DNA of 64,000 bases from Chitinophagales bacterium (GTDB taxonomy: Bacteria > Bacteroidota > Bacteroidia > Chitinophagales > UBA8649). Location: contig JACJYT010000004.1 of the NCBI GenBank assembly GCA_020635975.1, positions 1-64,000 of the forward strand. Reading direction: 5' to 3'. The notes beneath the pieces were generated by a model that was given only the letters and a program-made list of their open reading frames with translations, made no database searches and was not told the DNA's origin. Within the stretch, counting starts at the first letter, position 1; each line of letters begins with the position of its first letter. Positions 1 to 7,469 of this stretch are shown here, in pieces. The translations under genes and the position numbers were made by a program.

Positions 1-21
1 GGCACAAGCTGAAAACCGACA

Positions 22-1950
22 ATGACAGAAACAGTAGATAACATAGAACTTGACAAGGAAAACGTTGAATTCAACAACGCTGCTGAATTTGTCCGACATA
101 CAGATAAATTAGTCTATCTAACAGGAAAAGCAGGAACAGGTAAAACAACCTTTCTTAAATACATAAAAGACACCACAAATAAGAACACAGTAATACTTGC
201 ACCAACAGGAGTTGCAGCAATTAATGCAGGTGGTGTAACGATTCATTCCTTCTTTCAAATCCCTTTTGGACCTTTTGTTCCTGACGATTCACGGTTAAGG
301 ACAACCGCAACAGGAACAGAAAATAGAGAAACAATTTATACGACTTTTAGATACCGAGAAGATAAACGTGAAATAATTGAGAATTTGGAACTGCTAATCA
401 TTGATGAAATTTCAATGGTAAGAGCAGATATGTTGGATGTAATTGACAGAATTTTAAAAGTTTATCGTAAAAAACCATATTTACCTTTTGGTGGTGTTCA
501 GGTAATATTGATTGGAGACACTTTTCAATTACCACCAATTGCTGATAATGAACAATGGTCTATTTTATCACAATTTTACAAAACACCATTTTTCTTTAGT
601 TCAAAGATTATAGAGCAAAATACTCCTCTTTACATAGAGCTTAAAAAAATATATAGGCAGAACGAACAAGAGTTTATTGACTTATTGAATAGAGTTCGAG
701 TTAGTCAAGTAAGTACGAATGATTATAAGGTTCTTAATGCAAAATACAATCCTACATTTTCGGGTAATGGCAGTGATTATATAATTCTTGCTACTCACAA
801 TAACATTGTTAACGAAACAAATCTTACAAAGCTAAATCAACTCACAACTGAATTATTTACTTATGAAGCCAATGTATCAGGAACTTTCCCTGATAAGCAT
901 AAACCAACAGACCATTACTTAAAACTAAAAGTTGGTGCTCAAATTATGTTTATCAAAAATGATACAGGCGAGTACAAAAGATATTATAACGGAAAAATTG
1001 GAAAGATAAAGGAACTTGAAGAAGCCTCTATCACTGTAATATTTGATGATGAATCCGAAGTTGAAGTTGAAAGAGCCGTTTGGAATAATATTGAGTATTC
1101 ATACAATAGAGAACAAAAAAAGATTGTAGAAGAAATTGTAGGAACATTTGAACAGTTCCCTATTCGTTTGGCTTGGGCAATTACCGTTCATAAAAGCCAA
1201 GGATTAACATTTGAAAAAGTTATTGCTGATTTAGGAAGAGCCTTTGCTCCAGGACAAGTTTATGTCGCTTTAAGTCGTTGTACTTCATTTAGTGGACTAA
1301 TGCTTAAAACACAACTCAATAGCTATGCAATAAAAACCGACCCAAGAGTTATCGAGTTTGCCCAAAACGAAACACCCGGAACGTTAATAACTGAACAACT
1401 TAATACAGGTAAAGCAGATTTCTACTATAAAAAAGCAAGAGAAGATTTTCAAAAAGGGAAAATCAAATCTGCATTTGACTTTTTCAAAAGAGCTTTAAAG
1501 TTCCGTAATGATATTGATACGGACATTTTTAAGAAATTCATTGAAGTTCAAGGAAAACGTCTTTTGGACTTTAAGCAAAAGAATTCTTCACTAATAGAGC
1601 GGCTTGAATTGACAAACAATGCACTTTCAGAAGCACAAGAAAATATTGAATTGCAAGTGCAAGAACTTAATAGTAAATCAACTAAAATATCAGAACAAAA
1701 TTCTTCGATTGGACTGCTTTTAGAAAAAACTTCCGAGTTTGAAAACGAAATCGAACGACTGAAAAAGACATTAAAACAAACCGAGAAAAAACTATCTGAC
1801 TCTCAAATTCACTCTGATGGACTTGAAACCAAACTTCAGAAAACTGAATCAGACTTGCGGAATAGGAACAAAGAAATTGAAATCCATAAAGCAGAAATTG
1901 AACGACTTATAAACTTGAAATGGTACGACAAACTATTAGGAAAAAAATAA
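22..1950 (+). CDS. PIF1-like / RecD-type DNA helicase with C-terminal coiled coil
   Basis: This is a superfamily 1 ATP-dependent helicase of the PIF1/Dda type, expected to unwind DNA 5' to 3'. Seen in the 642-aa product: a Walker A motif GKAGTGKTT near residue 35, Walker B IIDEIS near residue 126, a PIF1-type arginine/glutamine region, and a UvrD-like C-terminal helicase motif (TVHKSQGLTFE, then YVALSRC) near residues 395-430. After the helicase core a TPR-like stretch (about 470-510) leads into a long, strongly charged coiled coil (about 530-635), unlike minimal PIF1 proteins. The gene starts at an ATG 21 bases into the window. Its downstream flank was invaded by an IS110 element. The family is clear; the cellular role is not. 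Confidence 0.9.
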   Translation: MTETVDNIELDKENVEFNNAAEFVRHTDKLVYLTGKAGTGKTTFLKYIKDTTNKNTVILAPTGVAAINAGGVTIHSFFQIPFGPFVPDDSRLRTTATGTENRETIYTTFRYREDKREIIENLELLIIDEISMVRADMLDVIDRILKVYRKKPYLPFGGVQVILIGDTFQLPPIADNEQWSILSQFYKTPFFFSSKIIEQNTPLYIELKKIYRQNEQEFIDLLNRVRVSQVSTNDYKVLNAKYNPTFSGNGSDYIILATHNNIVNETNLTKLNQLTTELFTYEANVSGTFPDKHKPTDHYLKLKVGAQIMFIKNDTGEYKRYYNGKIGKIKELEEASITVIFDDESEVEVERAVWNNIEYSYNREQKKIVEEIVGTFEQFPIRLAWAITVHKSQGLTFEKVIADLGRAFAPGQVYVALSRCTSFSGLMLKTQLNSYAIKTDPRVIEFAQNETPGTLITEQLNTGKADFYYKKAREDFQKGKIKSAFDFFKRALKFRNDIDTDIFKKFIEVQGKRLLDFKQKNSSLIERLELTNNALSEAQENIELQVQELNSKSTKISEQNSSIGLLLEKTSEFENEIERLKKTLKQTEKKLSDSQIHSDGLETKLQKTESDLRNRNKEIEIHKAEIERLINLKWYDKLLGKK

Positions 1951-1998
1951 AAAGCCAGTGCCTAACAAAGAACTGTGGTAAAAAACAACTAAATAAGC

Positions 1999-2970
1999 TT
2001 ATTTTTTCACTAAGACACTTGTATAGTTCGGATCGTAAATCAAGCCATTTTTAGCTACTGCAAAAGCTTGTTTTAATAACTTATTGCAGACTGCAATTAA
2101 TGCTAGCTTTTTACTCTTTCCTTTTGCTACAATTCGTTCATACAATGCCTTGCAAGCTGAGTTATACTTGCAAGCGTTAAAACTGCACATAAATAATAAA
2201 TTTCTCAGCTTCCCATTGCCCATTTTACTTATCCTTTCTTTCCCTCTAACACTGCTTCCAGATTGTTTTATAATAGGCGTTAGTCCTGCGTATGAACACA
2301 ATTGACTACTTGATTCAAAATCTTTAAAGCCATTGGTAAATACAATTAACATTAAAGCTGTCTTCCTTCCTATGCCAGGTATTGTTTCTATTCGTGTTAA
2401 TAGTTCTTGATGTTCTTCTTTAACTATTTCCATTAATCTAGTTTCTAATTTACACTGCTCTTTAGCATTAATATTCACGCTTCTTTCTAAGCTTCGAATG
2501 ACTGTTTTTGACGGATTACCTAACACATCTTCTCCATGTATTTTATTCTTCAATTGCGTACTTTGCTTCGTATAAGTATCCAGCAAACTCAGCAATTGCC
2601 TTGATTCTTGAGCCCCTTTTGATTCCCCTTTCCATTCTTGTATTTTTACATTAAGCGCATAATTGTAGATTTGCTTTGCATCCGATTTATCCGTCTTTAC
2701 TTTACTAAGATTCATTTGGATAAATCTTTTAACCTTTAATGGATTTTCTACACTTACGCTCACCCCATTATCTAATAAATAATAGGCTAACTGATAGTGG
2801 TAATAACCTGTGGCTTCCATCACACAATATGACTTCTCCGATAGCTGATTTACAAACTTTCTAAAGCCATTTTCATTATTTGAATATTGATGACTCCCTT
2901 GTCCTCTTGAATAAACATCAAACACATCTTTGCTGATATCAATTCCATAATAATTTTTATCTTTACTCAT
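1999..2970 (-). CDS. IS110-family transposase (DEDD recombinase)
   Basis: IS110-family recombinases cut and join the element and target DNA, guided in studied members by a bridge RNA made from the element's own non-coding end. The N-terminal RuvC-like DEDD domain is visible (GIDISKDVFDVY at the start, VMEATGYY, then KTDKSDAKQIYNYA). The C-terminal Transposase_20 domain has the hallmark IPGIGRKTA, followed by CSYAGLTP and a catalytic-serine region around QSGSSVRGK. The reading frame is open back to 3084, but the conserved protein begins at the ATG at 2970 (323 aa, normal for the family). The extra 38 codons look unlike the family and overlap the probable guide-RNA region. No frameshift or stop is seen, so the element may be active. 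Confidence 0.9.
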   Translation of the reverse strand: MSKDKNYYGIDISKDVFDVYSRGQGSHQYSNNENGFRKFVNQLSEKSYCVMEATGYYHYQLAYYLLDNGVSVSVENPLKVKRFIQMNLSKVKTDKSDAKQIYNYALNVKIQEWKGESKGAQESRQLLSLLDTYTKQSTQLKNKIHGEDVLGNPSKTVIRSLERSVNINAKEQCKLETRLMEIVKEEHQELLTRIETIPGIGRKTALMLIVFTNGFKDFESSSQLCSYAGLTPIIKQSGSSVRGKERISKMGNGKLRNLLFMCSFNACKYNSACKALYERIVAKGKSKKLALIAVCNKLLKQAFAVAKNGLIYDPNYTSVLVKK

Positions 2971-3185
2971 AACAAATTGTTTTTTTGAAAGAACAAATAC
3001 CTTACTTTTTAACAACTTAAAATCGAGATCTAAAGTCTCATAGAACTGTTCAAAATAATAGGTAAAAAGAGAGGGGATTTTCAATGTTGACGAAGTCCTA
3101 AGCTTCTACGTATATAATAACCTTACTCCTCTCTCTTGTTCTTTCTGATTCAATACTAAATTAGTGAATTGTAAACTTAAGAAGG
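2971..3185 (-). ncRNA. putative bridge RNA region of the IS110 element
   Basis: In the IS110 subgroup, the non-coding left end upstream of the recombinase gene encodes the bridge RNA. Here about 215 bases separate the recombinase ATG from the inferred element end. On the minus strand this stretch contains an AAGAGAGAGG / CCCCTCTCTT pairing that encloses roughly 45 bases, and small hairpins GAAG-CTTAGGA-CTTC and GAGA-CTTTAGA-TCTC. The placement and structure fit a guide RNA. The RNA ends and its target- and donor-binding loops are not established. Confidence 0.35.
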
Positions 3186-3191
3186 ACTGTG

Positions 3192-3623
3192 TTAAACTGA
3201 AAGTTAAGAGCAAAAAATCCCCAAATGCTCATAGCCAAACCCTTAATTCAAATTAGTCTAATCAAAATCCCTCACTTTCTTAGAGATTCTCTGTTGGAAA
3301 ATCCACAATTTTAAAGACCCCAAAAAAGTGTTTTCCATCTTGGCTTGGATTCGGTTCTTTCTTTTGTAAGTATGGATATCTGAATTCAAAAGCATCAGGG
3401 TCCTTTGCAAGAGACCCTGCTGAGGGTAATAAAAGCAGCTAACACAAGCTAAAACGCATAGCTAAAGCCCACAACACCCGTCTCTCCCAGTTCACTAGTT
3501 CAAGTAGTTCAATCAATAATTTAGTCGTATTTGCATAGCAGTAGGAAAGTGTCCCTCCTATTTAAAACCAAGCTATTACATCTACATTTTTATAATTCCA
3601 TCAAAAAGCCTACTTTTATTGTC
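3192..3623. other. intergenic stretch without recognised features
   Basis: About 430 bases lie between the inferred end of the IS110 element and the next plausible start codon. I see no convincing open frame, RNA gene, strong hairpin terminator or TAnnTTTG promoter box. A forward open frame continues back from the next gene to 3531, but it lacks a signal sequence at its start and is not credible as coding. This may be decayed sequence left beside the insertion. Confidence 0.5.
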
Positions 3624-4160
3624 ATGAAATCGATTATCCTTACTCTCCTTAGTTTTGCTACTTGCTTTGCCGCTTCAGCACAAAACAAATCCACCAACTG
3701 CGAAGAAGTAAACGCCTTGGTTAAACTTATACAGAATGATCCCGCTAAACTACTCGGTGAAAAAATCGTGGAAGTAGAAAGTTCCATTTGGGGGAAGGAT
3801 TATGAAACCATTTACTACAAGCCCAGCTTAAATTTCCAAAACTTCGTAGGGAAAGCTTATAAAGATAATTTTGGCACCTACGTAGTTTATGAGGTAGTAG
3901 TAAATGATGAGAGCAAAGATAAAACCTATCAAATTGCCAAAGGTTTGTACGAATTATTTGATCAATGTTTGAACGAAGATTGGACCTATGTGCATCCCGA
4001 ACAAAAGGGCAGCGCAGATAAATATTTCTTTGTGCAAGCAGAAGATAAAGACAAGGGAGACAATATTAAAGACTTTGTGAAGCCCTACATCTCCTTTTCT
4101 ATTTACAATTATAAGACCTTTACGCTTAATTTGTCTTTTTTAGATCCTTTAGCAAAGTAA
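3624..4160 (+). CDS. secreted protein of unknown function
   Basis: This 178-aa protein is not recognised. The ATG at 3624 is chosen because it opens directly into a signal peptide (MKSIILTLLSF, then an Ala-rich stretch ending ASAQ), whereas the open frame upstream encodes no credible leader. The mature part is hydrophilic with several aromatic residues and two Cys, and resembles the small periplasmic or exported proteins common in Bacteroidota. A second signal-peptide protein starts 34 bases after its stop and may be co-transcribed. No catalytic motif is visible. Confidence 0.6.
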   Translation: MKSIILTLLSFATCFAASAQNKSTNCEEVNALVKLIQNDPAKLLGEKIVEVESSIWGKDYETIYYKPSLNFQNFVGKAYKDNFGTYVVYEVVVNDESKDKTYQIAKGLYELFDQCLNEDWTYVHPEQKGSADKYFFVQAEDKDKGDNIKDFVKPYISFSIYNYKTFTLNLSFLDPLAK

Positions 4161-4194
4161 GCCTAAGGATCAAAAGTTCATCGCTCCTGTTCGA

Positions 4195-4884
4195 ATGAAA
4201 AACTTTATCTATCTTTTTATTGCTGTTTTTTGCTTTCAGGCAAAAGCACAATGGATAAAAGATGAATCTCATTTGGATGCTGACTTTCTACAATTCAAAA
4301 AGGAATTATTGGCTTGTGCCATACAAAAAGATAAAATCAAACTTAAAGAATTTCTGGCCGAACGTGTATTCGAAAGTAACGACGGTTGCCCTTACCCCGG
4401 GTGCACTAAAGACGAACTTATTCAATACTACTTTATAAATAATGCCGAAGATTCGTGGAATGATTTGCTTAAAGTGATACGATTCGGGTTCATTCAAAAA
4501 CTAGATGAAAATCCAGACAGAATCGTTCCGCACGATTCCCTTATTTTTTATGGCCCCTCTTATACAGAAGGTGTAGATAGCAATGAAGAGGTCCTCATTT
4601 TGGGAGAAAACGTGAACATCCGAGAAAAGCCAGGCCTAGATGCCAAAGTAATTCGGACCGCTAGCTTCGAAAAATTCTCCTGCGATTGCAGTATTTTAAC
4701 CAATAAAGAAAGCACTTACCAAAACCGGGATGGCATTACTTGGTTAGAAATTAGCCTGCCATCTGGACAAGGAGCTTATGTAGCGGCAGAATTTACCTCT
4801 AAACGCCTATCTAGAGAAATTACTATAGCCAAAATAGAGGGTGAGTGGAAGATTATCTCCTTTTATCAATCTCTTGGCTGTTAA
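4195..4884 (+). CDS. secreted protein with bacterial SH3-like domain
   Basis: The 229-aa product begins with a signal peptide (MKNFIYLFIAVFCFQ, cut after AKAQ). Residues about 25-115 form an uncharacterised region. From about 130 there is a bacterial SH3b-like segment (ENVNIREKPG, with a later aromatic and AYVAAEF strand), a fold often used to hold peptidoglycan or peptides. It ends in a GEWKIISFY strand of the kind seen in calcium- or stress-related periplasmic proteins. Two Cys pairs in the mature region suggest disulfides. The exact function is unknown. It lies just downstream of another exported protein in the same direction. Confidence 0.7.
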   Translation: MKNFIYLFIAVFCFQAKAQWIKDESHLDADFLQFKKELLACAIQKDKIKLKEFLAERVFESNDGCPYPGCTKDELIQYYFINNAEDSWNDLLKVIRFGFIQKLDENPDRIVPHDSLIFYGPSYTEGVDSNEEVLILGENVNIREKPGLDAKVIRTASFEKFSCDCSILTNKESTYQNRDGITWLEISLPSGQGAYVAAEFTSKRLSREITIAKIEGEWKIISFYQSLGC

Positions 4885-4974
4885 ACTAAAAAAGTTAAGT
4901 TAATAGCATGTACCTTTAAACTATAGCAATTCACCCAAAGAGTTTGAAGCTAACTTATTACAAACGAAGCAAAT

Positions 4975-5382
4975 ATGATTTACGATAAAATAAAGCAAAG
5001 TTTTGACAAGCAAGGCTTAATGACAAGTTTAGACGCTAAATTACTTTTAGTAGAAAAAGGACTCGTAAAAATTAGCTGCCAGTATAAGCCCGGTTTGAGC
5101 CAGCAACATGGCTTTTTTCATGCTGGTGTGGCAACTAGTATTGCTGATAGTGCCTGTGGTTATGCCGCCCTTACTATGCAAAATGAAGACGCGGATGTGC
5201 TCACTATAGAATTTAAAGTGAACTTTCTTAAACCAGCAAAGACCCAGCAACTTATTGCCATTGGCAAGGTAATCCAAGCTGGCAAAACAATAACGGTTTG
5301 TGATGGTCTTGTCTACGACGAAAACGAAGCGAAACTTATAGCTAAAATGACCGCCACGATCATTACTATCCAGTTAAATTAA
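4975..5382 (+). CDS. PaaI-like hotdog-fold thioesterase
   Basis: This 135-aa protein matches small single-hotdog thioesterases (PaaI/YdiI type), which hydrolyse acyl-CoA or aromatic-CoA thioesters. The diagnostic helix region QHGFFHAGVATSIADSACG lies near residues 42-60; the HG..H pattern and the following Asp correspond to the family's active-site region. The strand EFKVNFLKPA and the conserved length also fit. The substrate cannot be told from the sequence. The ATG at 4975 is preceded by no clear Shine-Dalgarno sequence, as is normal in this phylum. The following gene runs the same way but is broken. Confidence 0.85.
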   Translation: MIYDKIKQSFDKQGLMTSLDAKLLLVEKGLVKISCQYKPGLSQQHGFFHAGVATSIADSACGYAALTMQNEDADVLTIEFKVNFLKPAKTQQLIAIGKVIQAGKTITVCDGLVYDENEAKLIAKMTATIITIQLN

Positions 5383-5531
5383 ACATATTAACTGAGCTCC
5401 TCTCCTTTTAAATTAGCCTTGCCGTTAAGAACACTTGAGGAAAGGCTGAAAACTTAATGAAATAAATACTACCTTTAAAATAGTTGAACTAAGCAGTTTC
5501 TTAAAACAAGTACTCCTATAACAACAAAAGA

Positions 5532-5948
5532 ATGGCAACAAAAATTACAATTTCGGCATTAATAAAGGCACCAATTGAGGTGGTTTGGGACAAATGGACA
5601 AAACCAGAACACATTACCTAGTGGAATTTTGCTCATGAATCTTGGCAATGTCCGAGAGCCGAAAATGATTTGCGCGTTGGAGGCAAATACTTTGCTAGAA
5701 TGGAAGCCAAGGATGGTAGTTTTGGTTTTGATTTTGAAGCGATTTATGATGTAGTAAAAAACCAGGAGGAACTGAGTTATACCATGGGAGATGGTAGAGT
5801 TGCCACAACGACATTTGAAAGCCAAGAAGGCCTAACTAAGGTAACTACGATCTTTGATGCAGAAGACCAAAACCCTGTTGCTATGCAAGAACAAGGTTGG
5901 CAAGCTATTTTAAACAATTTTAAGGCCTACGCGGAAAAATCGAAGTAA
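5532..5948 (+). pseudogene. AHSA1/SRPBCC-domain protein interrupted by a nonsense codon
   Basis: Read through, this 138-codon frame gives a normal-length AHSA1-type SRPBCC protein: an N-terminal strand then APIEVVWDKWTKPEHIT, followed by WNFAHESWQCPRAENDLRVG and a C-terminal helix ending NNFKAYAEKSK. A TAG stop lies at 5619-5621, after T29. In relatives the residue between the T and WNF is usually Gln, so a single CAG-to-TAG change explains the stop. The rest of the frame is intact with no other damage, so the mutation is recent, or it is a sequencing error, or the stop is suppressed. The downstream fragment has no good early start. Confidence 0.8.
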
Positions 5949-6004
5949 GTCTTACTTTAGTTCTATCTGCTAATTATGTTGGCTTCTGTGAGTTCATAGC
6001 GAGG

Positions 6005-6068
6005 GCGCCACGAACATGCGCCACGAACATGCACTACGAACAGGTGATACTACATGCGCATCGAACCT
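6005..6068. repeat. short 13-bp tandem repeat
   Basis: Two exact 13-base units GCGCCACGAACAT sit side by side at 6005-6030, followed by degenerate units (GCACTACGAACAG, a 12-base variant, then GCGCATCGAACCT). The array ends at the stop codon of amtB and lies between convergent genes. No coding role is evident; it may affect transcript ends or simply be slippage-prone. Confidence 0.75.
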
Positions 6069-6070
6069 AG

Positions 6071-7348
6071 CTACTCAAACTTCTCGCCATGTTGCGATAA
6101 GTCTAAGCCTTTAAGCTCTTGTTCTTCTCTTACACGAATTGGAATTATTTTATCTACCAACCAATACAAGGCTAAGCTACCGAAAAAGGTAAAAATTGCC
6201 ACTCCGAAAAGCGTTATTATGTGGTAAACAAAGGTGCTTGTTTCTCCATAAATAAGTCCTACTTGCTTAGCAAAAACAGCCGTTAAAACCATGCCCACAA
6301 TACCCCCAACTCCGTGACTAGGGAAAACATCTAAAGTATCGTCTAAAACGGTTTTATTCTTTAAACGAATCGCATAATTACTAATAATAGAAGCAACAAA
6401 ACCTATAAACATACTTTGTCCGATATTAACAAAACCCGCCGCTGGAGTAATAGCAACTAAACCCACTATAGCACCAATACAAGCACCAATGGCCGACATC
6501 TTTCTGCCCTGAAATCGCTCAAAAAAGATCCAAGTCAACATCGCAACAGCAGAAGCAATATTCGTATTGGCAAATGCTATAACTGCATCTGCATTTGCCC
6601 CTAGTGCAGAACCCGCATTAAAACCAAACCAACCAAACCACAACAAGCCTGTACCTAAAATTATATAGGGCACATTAGCTGGATTATGACTTACCTGCTT
6701 TCTCTTGCCTAAATAAACCGCTCCGGCTAAGGCCGCAAAACCAGCCGACATGTGTACAACCGTTCCTCCAGCAAAATCAAGCACCCCTAGGTTGCGTAAC
6801 AAACCATCTGGATGCCAAGTCATGTGCGCTAAAGGAGCATAAACAAATAGAATAAATAATACGATAAATAGAATATAAGATCTAAAACGAACCCTTTCTG
6901 CGAAGCTTCCCGTAATTAGAGCTGGAGTTATAATAGCAAACTTTAGTTGAAAAAGGGCAAACAATAGAAAGGGAATAGTACCCGAAAAGTTAGGATTAGG
7001 ATCTAAACCAACATTTCTAAAATTCATGAAAGTAAGCGGATTTCCAATGATCCCGCCTATGCTTTCGCCAAAACTTAAGCTAAAGCCAACTAGTACCCAT
7101 ACCACGCTTACTACCCCTAAAGCAACAAAACTCTGTAACATGGTAGAAATAACATTGGGCTTTGCCACCATGCCTCCGTAAAAAAAAGCTAATCCAGGGG
7201 TCATCAATAGAACAAAAGCACTTGCCACTAACATCCAAGTAGTATCTCCTTTGTCAATTCCAGCTCCGTCGCCTACATAAGGTGCACTAAAAAATAAGCC
7301 AAAGCAAACTAAGGCTACCAAAACAATAAAATATAATTTCTTTCCCAT
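6071..7348 (-). CDS. amtB: ammonium transporter Amt
   Basis: This is a channel-like ammonium/ammonia transporter of the Amt/MEP/Rh family in the inner membrane. The 425-aa protein shows about eleven hydrophobic helices after an N-terminal signal-like segment. The family signatures are clear: FYGGMVAKPNV, FAERVRF, DFAGGTVVHMSAG carrying the first pore histidine, and DVFPSHGVGGIVG carrying the second. The C-terminal tail (GLDLSQHGEKFE) is the conserved end that talks to GlnK in other bacteria. No glnK gene is adjacent. The start is the ATG at 7348; the next gene upstream on this strand is lysS, 121 bases away. Confidence 0.95.
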   Translation of the reverse strand: MGKKLYFIVLVALVCFGLFFSAPYVGDGAGIDKGDTTWMLVASAFVLLMTPGLAFFYGGMVAKPNVISTMLQSFVALGVVSVVWVLVGFSLSFGESIGGIIGNPLTFMNFRNVGLDPNPNFSGTIPFLLFALFQLKFAIITPALITGSFAERVRFRSYILFIVLFILFVYAPLAHMTWHPDGLLRNLGVLDFAGGTVVHMSAGFAALAGAVYLGKRKQVSHNPANVPYIILGTGLLWFGWFGFNAGSALGANADAVIAFANTNIASAVAMLTWIFFERFQGRKMSAIGACIGAIVGLVAITPAAGFVNIGQSMFIGFVASIISNYAIRLKNKTVLDDTLDVFPSHGVGGIVGMVLTAVFAKQVGLIYGETSTFVYHIITLFGVAIFTFFGSLALYWLVDKIIPIRVREEQELKGLDLSQHGEKFE

Positions 7349-7469
7349 TTGGAGATTTTGTAAATAATTAAAATATTGTCGGTTGGTGCCGCAAATTAAT
7401 TAAAATCTCAGAAAAAAGTTAAAAATTTTGTGTCTTAGGTGGCAAAAACCACAAAATGCGAGAAAAAAA

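Larger units (their letters stand above)
1972..3191. mobile_element. IS110-family insertion sequence (boundaries inferred)
   Basis: An intact IS110-type recombinase lies between a helicase gene and an unrelated secreted-protein gene. The flanks share an imperfect direct repeat: ACTGTGGTAAA at about 1972 and ACTGTGTTAAA at about 3186. IS110 elements lack long terminal inverted repeats and carry a short core shared by both ends and the target, so ACTGTG is the best candidate core, giving an element of about 1.2 kb, a normal size. The limits are inferred from this single repeat and could be a few bases off. Confidence 0.7.

Noticed and set aside
1955..3200. Integron attC site: GCCTAAC left of the IS110 element and GTTAAAC right of it match the short attC core patterns.
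   Set aside because: Joining the flanks without the element leaves only about 30 bases between the two cores, too short for an attC hairpin, and the cores are not complementary over their full length. Such 7-base degenerate matches occur by chance.
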